Source of the DNA: Clostridia bacterium
GTDB lineage: Bacteria > Bacillota_A > Clostridia > Oscillospirales > CAG-272
Reading direction: 5' to 3'
Assembly (NCBI GenBank): GCA_017414605.1
Contig: JAFQLG010000007.1
Location: 1-5,518, forward strand
Length of the DNA: 5,518 nt
This document shows positions 1 to 5,518 of this stretch, piece after piece; within the stretch, counting starts at the first letter, position 1; every line of letters begins with the position of its first letter. Under the pieces are notes generated by a model. That model searched no databases and was not told the DNA's origin. It saw only the letters and a program-made list of their open reading frames with translations. The position numbers were made by a program, and so were the translations under genes.

Positions 1-262
1 CGCAACGGAGAGCCTCTTCCTTAATAGCGTCGGCTGCCTGCTTCTTTGTTCCTACGAAAAGGATGTTTCCGCCCTGAGCAGAAAGCTCACGAACGAACAT
101 ATAAGCCTCTTCAAACTTCTTAACGGTCTTCTGAAGGTCGATGATGTAGATGCCGTTTCTTTCAGTAAAGATGTACTCCTGCATCTTGGGGTTCCATCTT
201 CTTGTGTGATGTCCGAAATGGACGCCAGCTTCGAGAAGCTGCTTGATTGAGATTACAGACAT
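1..262 (-). CDS. rpsB: 30S ribosomal protein S2, N-terminal part (runs off left edge)
   Basis: S2 is a structural protein of the small ribosomal subunit, binding 16S rRNA near the head-body junction and needed for translation initiation with S1-like functions. The first 87 residues are visible. They start [20 protein letters not shown], followed by RRWNPKM, which is the hallmark N-terminal signature of the S2 family, then the conserved IIDLQKT and the [11 protein letters not shown] segment. The ATG at 262-260 is chosen because this is the family's usual N-terminus and a GGAGG lies 8 nt upstream (271-275). The gene is cut by the window edge; full S2 is usually about 230-260 residues. In most bacteria tsf (EF-Ts) follows, but that would be outside the window. 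Expression is probably from the dedicated promoter at 409-437 through a structured leader. The identification is very secure. Confidence 0.98.
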   Translation of the reverse strand, partial: MSVISIKQLLEAGVHFGHHTRRWNPKMQEYIFTERNGIYIIDLQKTVKKFEEAYMFVRELSAQGGNILFVGTKKQAADAIKEEALRC

Positions 263-403
263 TTTTATGTCCTCCTTCGGTTTTTTCCACCACAGTAGCT
301 TTGGCGATGCAATCTCCCTTCCTCTTTATCATTCCGGGAAACACCGGCACCGCAGACGTGGTACTGTGTGTGTATTGATATTTTTTGTGCAATCGCACAA
401 CAT
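263..403 (-). promoter_or_regulatory. rpsB 5' leader with nested long-range stems; possible S2 autoregulatory leader
   Basis: The untranslated leader from the predicted transcription start (about 403) to the rpsB ATG is about 140 nt, long for a simple mRNA. It can fold on itself. A CACAGUA element (transcript strand, 368-362) pairs perfectly over 7 bp with UACUGUG (297-291), extendable by 2 bp across one bulged G. Inside it, GCGGUGC (353-347) pairs over 7 bp with GCAUCGC (310-304), including one G-U. The enclosed loop holds a purine-rich stretch and a UUUCCC that can pair with GGGAGA. The closing stem ends 15 nt before the GGAGG. Autogenous repression of rpsB by S2 through its leader is known in Escherichia coli. 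That this leader does the same is inference from position and pairing only. The stems were found by eye, without energy calculation. Confidence 0.45.
385..400 (-). other. 16-bp inverted repeat at the rpsB transcription start
   Basis: TTGTGC and GCACAA are perfect 6-bp inverted arms around a 4-nt centre. The repeat begins about 3 nt after the predicted rpsB start site, so in RNA it would be a stem-loop at the extreme 5' end of the transcript, a placement known to protect bacterial mRNAs from 5'-dependent decay. In DNA it could also be an operator overlapping the start site. It is not a terminator of an upstream gene: it is followed on the transcript strand by A residues rather than U residues, and it lies after the -10 box. 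Confidence 0.45.
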
Positions 404-408
404 TGGCA

Positions 409-437
409 ATTATAGCATATTTATATATAAATTGCAA
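409..437 (-). promoter_or_regulatory. Sigma-A promoter of rpsB
   Basis: On the minus strand a perfect -10 box TATAAT (414-409) is preceded by TGC, giving an extended -10. A -35 box TTGCAA (437-432, four of six matches to TTGACA) lies at the ideal spacing of 17 bp, and the spacer is very AT-rich. Transcription would start around 402-404, about 140 nt before the rpsB ATG. Strong promoters of this form are typical of ribosomal protein genes in Firmicutes. The start site is predicted, not observed. Confidence 0.88.
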
Positions 438-448
438 TAACGCGCGAC

Positions 449-469
449 AATGTTTACAAAATATTTACA
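449..469 (-). repeat. Two direct 10-bp repeats one helical turn apart, upstream of the rpsB promoter
   Basis: On the minus strand TGTAAATATT (469-460) and TGTAAACATT (458-449) differ at one base and repeat with an 11-bp period. They lie between the ymxH stop codon and the rpsB -35 box, roughly 45-67 bp upstream of the predicted start. The position suits an AT-rich UP element contacted by the RNA polymerase alpha subunit, or a site for an activator binding on one DNA face. No known regulator consensus was recognised. Chance is possible in such AT-rich DNA. Confidence 0.35.
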
Positions 470-470
470 T

Positions 471-758
471 TTACCGCCACTTTTTCCGCGGTCTGCAGGC
501 GCAAAATGACGGTAATTCCTGCCGTTCTACCCTGACGAGAATGGCATCCTCTCCGATACATTCTATCTTGCACCAGGGGAGAATGATATCCTCTTTCTTG
601 TCAAAAAGCGACAGACCGCTCTCTGCGGTGACGGTTATTGACACGATGCTCCGACACTCAAGGTCGATCTCAATATCAGTTGGATATCCGAGCCTTTCGC
701 CACCGCACAGATTGATGACCTCAAGCGAGCAAAGCTCGCTCATTTTTATTTTTCGCAT
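471..758 (-). CDS. YlmC/YmxH family sporulation-associated PRC-barrel protein
   Basis: This 95-residue protein matches the YlmC/YmxH family of small PRC-barrel proteins found in spore-forming Firmicutes. Diagnostic segments are VINLCGGERLGYPTDIEIDL (residues 14-33), where family members usually have a VIN-x-x-x-G-x-x-LG strand followed by a DIEID-type strand, and IILPWCKIECIGEDAILVRV (58-77), matching the family's VIPW-x-x-I-x-x-IGED-x-ILV end. The molecular role is not well defined; family members are annotated as sporulation proteins, and PRC barrels commonly mediate RNA or protein contacts. The start at 758 is supported by GGAGG (766-770) 7 nt upstream; an internal Met at 743 has no comparable site. 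Seven cysteines (10, 18, 35, 63, 67, 86, 88) are many for 95 residues. After the barrel there is a short tail with CAC and a basic end (RPRKKWR). It starts 48 nt after the preceding gene, so it is probably cotranscribed. Confidence 0.88.
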   Translation of the reverse strand: MRKIKMSELCSLEVINLCGGERLGYPTDIEIDLECRSIVSITVTAESGLSLFDKKEDIILPWCKIECIGEDAILVRVERQELPSFCACRPRKKWR

Positions 759-791
759 AGCATTACCTCCAAAACAAAACTGCTTTGGGTA

Positions 792-820
792 ATTATATGC
801 CAGCCGTTATTTTTTGTTTC
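792..820 (-). promoter_or_regulatory. Weak candidate promoter for ymxH
   Basis: A perfect TATAAT (797-792, minus strand) lies about 35 nt upstream of the ymxH start, just after the preceding stop codon. At 17-bp spacing the -35 region reads GAAACA, matching only three of six consensus positions, and there is no TG extension. It could give a low-level internal start or be chance in a short AT-rich gap. No sporulation sigma-factor consensus was recognised. Confidence 0.22.
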
Positions 821-3500
821 TCTCTTTTGCTCTCGATATTAAGATCGCCGCGGCAAATGCCAAAAGATATACGGGAAGCGCGATAAATTCCACCAAATTT
901 ACGCCGCCGGTATACAGGGATTCAAGCAAGTGATCCTGCGTTGATATTCCCATCAGGCAAAGCATAAAGGCATAAGCCAACATGACGTACATCCAGCGGT
1001 TACGCCCTGCCCCTCCCTTGTCGCCAAAGTCCTTTTCTATAAAGGCAATTTCAAGGAACAACGAAAGCAGTATGGAAACGAAGGTAACGCCCATAAAGCC
1101 AATTCCCTCTCCAAGCACGCCAACGTAATGCAACACCGCCGCAAGCACGGCAACTATCGCAGAGGCAACGGCTCTTGCCACGATGCCGCCAAGTCCGCGC
1201 GAGAAGACCTCGGCAGGAGATCTGACAGTTCCCCCTTTACAACCACCCTCCGCATAGAGCAAAAACGGCAGCGTTGCCGCCATGGCGGCTATTGCAAGCA
1301 TCTGAAAAGGACTGATGAGCCAAACGCCCGACAGAGCCGTTATCACGGCAAAGGGCAAGGCAAGGCTCATAAGATTGCAAAACAGCTTGAGCGATACGTA
1401 AAGCGAAACGCTGACCTCTCTTGAAGATTTAAGGGCTTTGATTATGGATGCTATTCCACCGCCGCCCGAATGCGCGCGCTTTACTATAACACCTGCCAGC
1501 AATCTTGTCTGCGAGGAGCATCTGGGCGAGCTTTCGCATCCGCTCTTGAGGTTTTCTGCATAGGCAGAATCCTTATGGTCAGCGCTGTCGTATTTCAAGT
1601 CATCGCAGCTGATAACGACATCCGCCTTTGATAGCAGGTCATTGTTTCGGTTGTCAATTCCGAATGCAGCAACCCTTTTGCCATCTTGCTTGAGGTCATC
1701 TATTATCTGGGAGTACTGCTGGCTTGAAAAGCCTGCAAAAGCTCTGAAATCCTTATATTGAGATACAACGTCAGAAATGCTCTGATCGCCCGCCAACGCT
1801 ATCTTTTCTTTATAGAGGTCGGCAAGTCCGGCATCCGATATCAGCTCTGCCTCCTGCTCATTTTCAAGGAAAATATACGTTTCAACACCCATTGAGCCCA
1901 ACGTGGACAGCGACCATTCAAGCCCTTGCGCCACGGGTTGCTCAAGCGCGATAACGCCCTCCAGCGTGCCAACGCCGGCATCCTCCGACACGACGTACAG
2001 ACACATGCCGCCCTTTTTGCGCGTTTTATCGGACAGGCTCTTTATGTAGCCTACGTCAAGCTCGCCTATCTGCTCCGCCTCGCCCTCAAATCTCGTTTGG
2101 GTGCAATAATCAAGGATCTCATCGTCCTCGGTGAGCGCAACGCGGAACTGACGCTCTATCGCCTCAGCGCATACGTAGCCTCGGTTGCCGTCATCAACGT
2201 AATAAAGCGAGCGCAAATAAATGTCTGCCGCGGTATTGTCAAAGCCGCAGTCGGTTACGAATTTAACGAGCGTTTCGCCGACCTCGCCAAGCACCGCATC
2301 CTGCTCGTTGCCGTTCGCCTCAAGCGTTTTTACGTATGTATAAATGAGGGTAAGCAGTCTGTTATGATGCTCGTTTTGAGCGTTTAAGGTTTGCTTTAAG
2401 CCGTCAGCGGTATAGATGCCCGCAATTTTATAGCCTGATTGCGTTATTCCCGCTCTGCCGATGATCACAAGCGAATCTATATCGCAAAGCTTGTCCGCCG
2501 CAACGTAGCTTTTTACGGCGCAGGAGAGGTCACCCTCTCTTTTTGCCCGCTTCTGACTTGGCAAAAGCTTATGCACGTATGCCGAGCTGACGTAACGCAC
2601 GCCAACCGTTACAAGCTCTGCCGAGATCAAGGCTATTGCGGACAGCATCAGCATAAAGCTATCGGCAAACTCCCCTGTTCTCATTGTAAGAATGCTGATA
2701 AGCAGCAAAATGGGAACGGCGCAAAGAGAAACTATTCTGATCTTCTGAGCGATAGACTTAAGCTCTCGCTCCACAAGTCTTTCGCCCTGCGCTCTTGAAA
2801 GCTCACCGTCCTCAAGATATTCGGCAAGATAGACGTCCGGTCCGACGTTGGTAACGATAGCCTTTGCATTGCCTGACAAAATCGCAGAGCCAGCATAAAG
2901 CATATTGCATGCATCGGGCGCGCTTACGGCATCATCGGAGCAGTGCTCCGCCTCCGCCGATTTTTCAACCGTGCGGTTCTTAACTCCGCTGCGTGTGCTA
3001 ATAAGCTCTTTTACCACAAGGCTTTGGCTCTCCACGATTCTCGCATCGCAAGGCACTAGGTCGCCAACTCCGATCAGGATAACGTCACCCTCCACCAAGC
3101 TCTTGCCGTCCACAAAGAACCGATCTCCGCCGCGGACAACGCGAACGAGCGGACTTGAATAGTCACTTGCCGCCGCAGTTCTCTTTCGGGCTGCGCGGTC
3201 CATTATGACAAACACCGCCGCGCATATTAGCGAAAGGCACAAGGTGAACAAGCCCTGAAGCGAGCCGCCGAATATCACCGCCAGGAGAGATACCGCAAAA
3301 AGCAATATCATACACGGGTCGCCGAGCACCGCCAATATGCTTTCAAAAACAGAGGGGTACGGCGCGCAAAACAGCGATCTTCTCTTTGAATGCGGCAGCG
3401 CTCTTTGCCTTGCGCGGCGCATGGACAGCCCTTTTTCCGCATCGGTTTCAAGCTCTTTTTCAATTTCTGCGATACTATAGGTATGCCAGCTGTTTTTCAC
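807..3500 (-). CDS. Degenerate P2-type P-type ATPase homologue (pseudo-cation pump)
   Basis: This intact 897-residue membrane protein has the length and order of a P2-type (calcium/cation) ATPase. An N-terminal cation-ATPase domain begins WHTYSIAEIEKEL (5-17). Membrane pairs lie near 51-100 (M1-M2) and 255-305 (M3-M4), with six further segments from about 697 to 889 (M5-M10). The actuator domain keeps GDLVPCDAR (146-154) and NMLYAGSAILSG (199-210). The catalytic residues are gone. TGES is TRSG (169-172). DKTGTLT is IGRAGIT (347-353), placing Ile347 at the phosphorylated Asp. DPPR is QPVA (521-524). TGD is LEN (545-547). TGDGVND is FGIDNRN (613-619), losing both Mg-binding Asp, though the following SKAD remains. 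The M4 PEGLP is SAELV (293-297), and no KGA motif is seen. The fold is probably kept but ATP-driven transport is not expected. The GTG start has GGAGG 8 nt upstream and lies 32 nt after clpC. No stop or frameshift interrupts the frame. A diverged enzyme with relocated chemistry is a less likely alternative. Confidence 0.85.
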   Translation of the reverse strand: MKNSWHTYSIAEIEKELETDAEKGLSMRRARQRALPHSKRRSLFCAPYPSVFESILAVLGDPCMILLFAVSLLAVIFGGSLQGLFTLCLSLICAAVFVIMDRAARKRTAAASDYSSPLVRVVRGGDRFFVDGKSLVEGDVILIGVGDLVPCDARIVESQSLVVKELISTRSGVKNRTVEKSAEAEHCSDDAVSAPDACNMLYAGSAILSGNAKAIVTNVGPDVYLAEYLEDGELSRAQGERLVERELKSIAQKIRIVSLCAVPILLLISILTMRTGEFADSFMLMLSAIALISAELVTVGVRYVSSAYVHKLLPSQKRAKREGDLSCAVKSYVAADKLCDIDSLVIIGRAGITQSGYKIAGIYTADGLKQTLNAQNEHHNRLLTLIYTYVKTLEANGNEQDAVLGEVGETLVKFVTDCGFDNTAADIYLRSLYYVDDGNRGYVCAEAIERQFRVALTEDDEILDYCTQTRFEGEAEQIGELDVGYIKSLSDKTRKKGGMCLYVVSEDAGVGTLEGVIALEQPVAQGLEWSLSTLGSMGVETYIFLENEQEAELISDAGLADLYKEKIALAGDQSISDVVSQYKDFRAFAGFSSQQYSQIIDDLKQDGKRVAAFGIDNRNNDLLSKADVVISCDDLKYDSADHKDSAYAENLKSGCESSPRCSSQTRLLAGVIVKRAHSGGGGIASIIKALKSSREVSVSLYVSLKLFCNLMSLALPFAVITALSGVWLISPFQMLAIAAMAATLPFLLYAEGGCKGGTVRSPAEVFSRGLGGIVARAVASAIVAVLAAVLHYVGVLGEGIGFMGVTFVSILLSLFLEIAFIEKDFGDKGGAGRNRWMYVMLAYAFMLCLMGISTQDHLLESLYTGGVNLVEFIALPVYLLAFAAAILISRAKERNKK

Positions 3501-3508
3501 GACCTACA

Positions 3509-3513
3509 CCTCC
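3509..3513 (-). promoter_or_regulatory. Ribosome binding site fixing the GTG start of the pseudo-P-type ATPase
   Basis: GGAGG, within the longer AAGGAGGTG, is nearly fully complementary to the 16S rRNA 3' end and sits 8 nt before GTG (3500-3498). The next in-frame Met is residue 27, which would cut away most of the conserved N-terminal domain, so GTG is the real start. This shows that the catalytically degenerate protein still has strong translation signals. Confidence 0.85.
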
Positions 3514-3532
3514 TTTTTTCTTTTAATAAATC

Positions 3533-5518
3533 TTATTGGCAAGTTACTGAAAGCTCGCCGTTCTTTACCTCAACGAGAGCCTTGGTATATGACAAGAAAT
3601 AATCCGATATGATAAGCTCTGCAAGCTTGTCCTCAATCTGCTTTTGTATATACCTGCGCATATTTCTCGCGCCGTATTTCTGCGAGAAGGATTCGCGGGC
3701 GATATGTCTTGCCGCCTCGTCAGTATAAACGAGGGTTATTCCCTTTTCAATCAAAGCCTCTCCCAGCTGCGAGAGCATTATCTTTGCTATCTTTGCAAAG
3801 TCATCAGAGTCAAGACTGCGGAAGGTTATCACCTCGTCCACGCGGTTGATGAACTCGGGGCGCAAAAAGCTTGCAAGTGCCTTTTCGGTTTTTTCCTCGT
3901 CTGCGCGCGAGCTGTCGCTCGAGAAGCCTACAACGCCGTATCTTCCCTCCGAGCCCGCGTTTGTGGTCATTACGATCACCGTATTTTCAAAGTTGACCGT
4001 CTTTCCGTGCGCATCTGTGATGCGGCCGTCATCAAGTATCTGCAAAAGGATATTGAGAACGTCCGGGTGCGCCTTTTCTATCTCGTCAAACAGCACTACG
4101 GAATAGGGGCGGCGGCGTATCTTTTCGGTAAGCTGTCCTGCATCGTCATAGCCCACGTATCCGGGAGGCGAGCCGATTATTCTCGACACCGAGTGCTTTT
4201 CCATAAATTCCGACATATCAAGTCTTATAAGCGTTTCTGGCGAATCAAACAGATCTGCCGCAAGCGTTTTTACAAGCTCGGTCTTTCCAACTCCCGTGGG
4301 TCCTGCGAAAATGAAGGACACGGGCTTTCTCTTATACGAAACGCCTGCGCGGTTGCGCTTGATAGCGCGCGACACTGCATCAACCGCCTTATCCTGACCT
4401 ACAAGGCGCTCCTTTATCCTATCGGCAAGAGTATCTATTCTTACGTATTCGTTTTCGGTTATTGACGTTGCGGGGACGCCCGTCCAAAGCTCGATGACCT
4501 CCGCCACGTACTCCTCGGTAAGCTGAAGCGACTCGCACTCGCCGCTTATCTCGTCAAGGCGAGCCGAAAGGCGCATCTCCTCGGACTGCACTCTTGCTAT
4601 CTTTTCATATTTCTTCTGGCTTTCCTTATAGTCCGAGGTTATGGTTGCCTCCAGCTCCTCGCGCTCGGCTTTGAGCTTTAACAGCTTATCGCGTATCTCG
4701 AGCGACTCGTTAAGCTCGCTTGAGGACAAGGAAAGCTTGGAAGCCGCCTCGTCCAAAAGGTCGATCGCCTTATCGGGAAGGTATCTGTCAGTTATATATC
4801 TTTCCGACAGCACAACTGCGCGGTTAAGGATCCTATCGGGAATGGTGATGTTATGAAATTCCTCGTAATAATGGCTGATGCCGCGCAGCATCTCAACCGC
4901 CTCGCTTATTGAGGGCTCGTTTACCGTTACGGGCTGGAATCTGCGCTCCAGAGCCGAGTCTTTTTCAATATACTTTCTATACTCCGTAAGCGTTGTAGCA
5001 CCGATGATGCGGATCTCTCCTCTTGACAACGCGGGCTTCAGTATATTGGCGGCGTTAACGCTTCCCTCCGCGTCCCCCGTTCCAACGATATTGTGCACCT
5101 CGTCTATAACAAGGATAGCTCGTCCATGCTCCTTGACCTCAGCTAAAAGACCGAGAATTCGGGATTCAAACTGTCCGCGGAACTGCGTTCCTGCGACAAG
5201 CGCGGTGAGGTCTACCAAGAAAAGCTCTCTGTCGCGCAGCTTGTAGGGCACGTTTCCATCCGCGATTCTTATGGCGAGGCCCTCCGCGATAGCCGTTTTA
5301 CCAACGCCGGGCTCACCTATAAGGCAGGGATTGTTCTTTTGGCGGCGGCAAAGGGTCTGTATTACCCTCTCCATCTCCTTTTCTCTGCCAACTATGCGGT
5401 CCAGCTTTCCGCGGCGCGCGCTTTCGGTAAGGTTTTTACAGTAGGTAGTAAGATATTTATAATTTTTGCCGCCATCTGCCTTTTTTTCTTTGCCGCGAGC
5501 GCCGTTACCCTCTGATGC
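3533..5518 (-). CDS. clpC: ClpC-type AAA+ unfoldase of the Clp protease, 5' end outside window
   Basis: This hexameric chaperone unfolds substrates with ATP and feeds them to ClpP in the cytoplasm. The frame is open to the right edge; 661 residues are visible, beginning in a Gly/Lys-rich linker after the missing N-terminal domain. D1 (about residues 30-260) starts LTESARRGKLDRIVGREKEM and has Walker A GEPGVGKT (68-75), pore loop QFRG (112-115, usually KYRG), Walker B VIDEVH (137-142) and arginine fingers (192-193). The middle domain (about 263-333) is a short charged coiled coil with a UVR-like segment, as in ClpC and unlike the long ClpB domain. D2 has Walker A GPTGVGKT (406-413), pore loop GYVG (453-456), Walker B LFDEIEKAH (476-484), a VGF loop (530-532) that docks ClpP, and sensor 2 GARNMRR (616-622). 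All ATPase residues look intact. An internal Met at 5374 lies within D1 and is not the start. ClpE is a less likely alternative, because the N-terminus is not visible. It probably heads the unit with the downstream pseudo-ATPase gene. Confidence 0.93.
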   Translation of the reverse strand, partial: ASEGNGARGKEKKADGGKNYKYLTTYCKNLTESARRGKLDRIVGREKEMERVIQTLCRRQKNNPCLIGEPGVGKTAIAEGLAIRIADGNVPYKLRDRELFLVDLTALVAGTQFRGQFESRILGLLAEVKEHGRAILVIDEVHNIVGTGDAEGSVNAANILKPALSRGEIRIIGATTLTEYRKYIEKDSALERRFQPVTVNEPSISEAVEMLRGISHYYEEFHNITIPDRILNRAVVLSERYITDRYLPDKAIDLLDEAASKLSLSSSELNESLEIRDKLLKLKAEREELEATITSDYKESQKKYEKIARVQSEEMRLSARLDEISGECESLQLTEEYVAEVIELWTGVPATSITENEYVRIDTLADRIKERLVGQDKAVDAVSRAIKRNRAGVSYKRKPVSFIFAGPTGVGKTELVKTLAADLFDSPETLIRLDMSEFMEKHSVSRIIGSPPGYVGYDDAGQLTEKIRRRPYSVVLFDEIEKAHPDVLNILLQILDDGRITDAHGKTVNFENTVIVMTTNAGSEGRYGVVGFSSDSSRADEEKTEKALASFLRPEFINRVDEVITFRSLDSDDFAKIAKIMLSQLGEALIEKGITLVYTDEAARHIARESFSQKYGARNMRRYIQKQIEDKLAELIISDYFLSYTKALVEVKNGELSVTCQ

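Noticed and set aside
162..437. Minus-strand open frame of 91 codons covering the rpsB leader and start, and a possible upstream ORF from the ATG near 333
   Set aside because: It overlaps rpsB in another frame, begins at or before the promoter -10 region, and the internal ATG has no ribosome binding site. The S2 frame is unambiguous.
385..792. Plus-strand open frame of 135 codons opposite ymxH
   Set aside because: It is antisense to ymxH and runs across the rpsB promoter; no domain or start signal was seen.
1926..2387. Plus-strand open frame of 153 codons inside the pseudo-ATPase gene
   Set aside because: It is antisense to a continuous, family-matching minus-strand gene, with no ribosome binding site or recognisable domain. 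Other plus-strand frames in 1128-5246 were rejected for the same reason.
807..3500. The P-type ATPase homologue as a decayed pseudogene
   Set aside because: There is no internal stop or frameshift in 897 codons, the start and ribosome binding site are strong, and the fold-defining segments are kept, so a retained pseudoenzyme is more likely. Orthologue comparison would settle it.
3644..4465. Long open frame (273 codons) on the plus strand opposite clpC
   Set aside because: It is antisense to the strongly conserved D2 and middle domains of ClpC, its translation resembles no known family and has no convincing start signals. It is a shadow of the clpC codon pattern.
5372..5374. ATG within clpC as the gene start
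   Set aside because: The frame continues upstream through LTESARRGKLDRIVGREKE, a conserved part of the D1 domain, to the window edge, so the true start lies outside.

Overview
All four genes in this window lie on the minus strand, so they read from right to left. The content points to an endospore-forming member of the Firmicutes, most likely a clostridium. The reasons are a YlmC/YmxH-type PRC-barrel protein (a family of sporulating Firmicutes), a Clp ATPase with a short middle domain and a VGF ClpP-docking loop (ClpC type), strong GGAGG ribosome binding sites 7-8 nt from each visible start, and a textbook sigma-A promoter. Species and genus cannot be fixed from the sequence.

Layout in direction of transcription: (1) 5518-3533, the D1, middle and D2 domains of ClpC; its N-terminal part and promoter lie beyond the window. 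(2) 3500-807, starting at GTG 32 nt after the clpC stop, an intact 897-residue membrane protein. It has the complete architecture of a P2-type (calcium/cation) P-type ATPase, but every catalytic signature has been replaced: the phosphorylated Asp, the TGES Glu, the DPPR and TGD elements and both Asp of the hinge motif. It reads as a pseudo-P-type ATPase. (3) 758-471, a small cysteine-rich YlmC/YmxH PRC-barrel protein. (4) After a 208-nt intergenic region with its own promoter and a structured leader, rpsB (ribosomal protein S2) starts at 262 and runs off the left edge; its first 87 residues are visible.

The first three genes are close together with no visible terminator, so they probably form one transcription unit: a protein-quality-control ATPase, a catalytically dead transporter-like protein and a sporulation-associated protein. 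rpsB has a strong promoter of its own. Its leader of about 140 nt can fold into nested long-range stems, which fits autogenous control by S2. There is no clear terminator between ymxH and rpsB, so read-through is possible.

The most noteworthy item is the pseudo-P-type ATPase: full length, unbroken, well translated by its signals, alignable without gaps at several motifs, yet without the residues needed for phosphorylation chemistry. This suggests a retained structural, sensing or scaffolding role rather than ion pumping. No mobile elements, tRNA or rRNA genes, or CRISPR arrays were seen.
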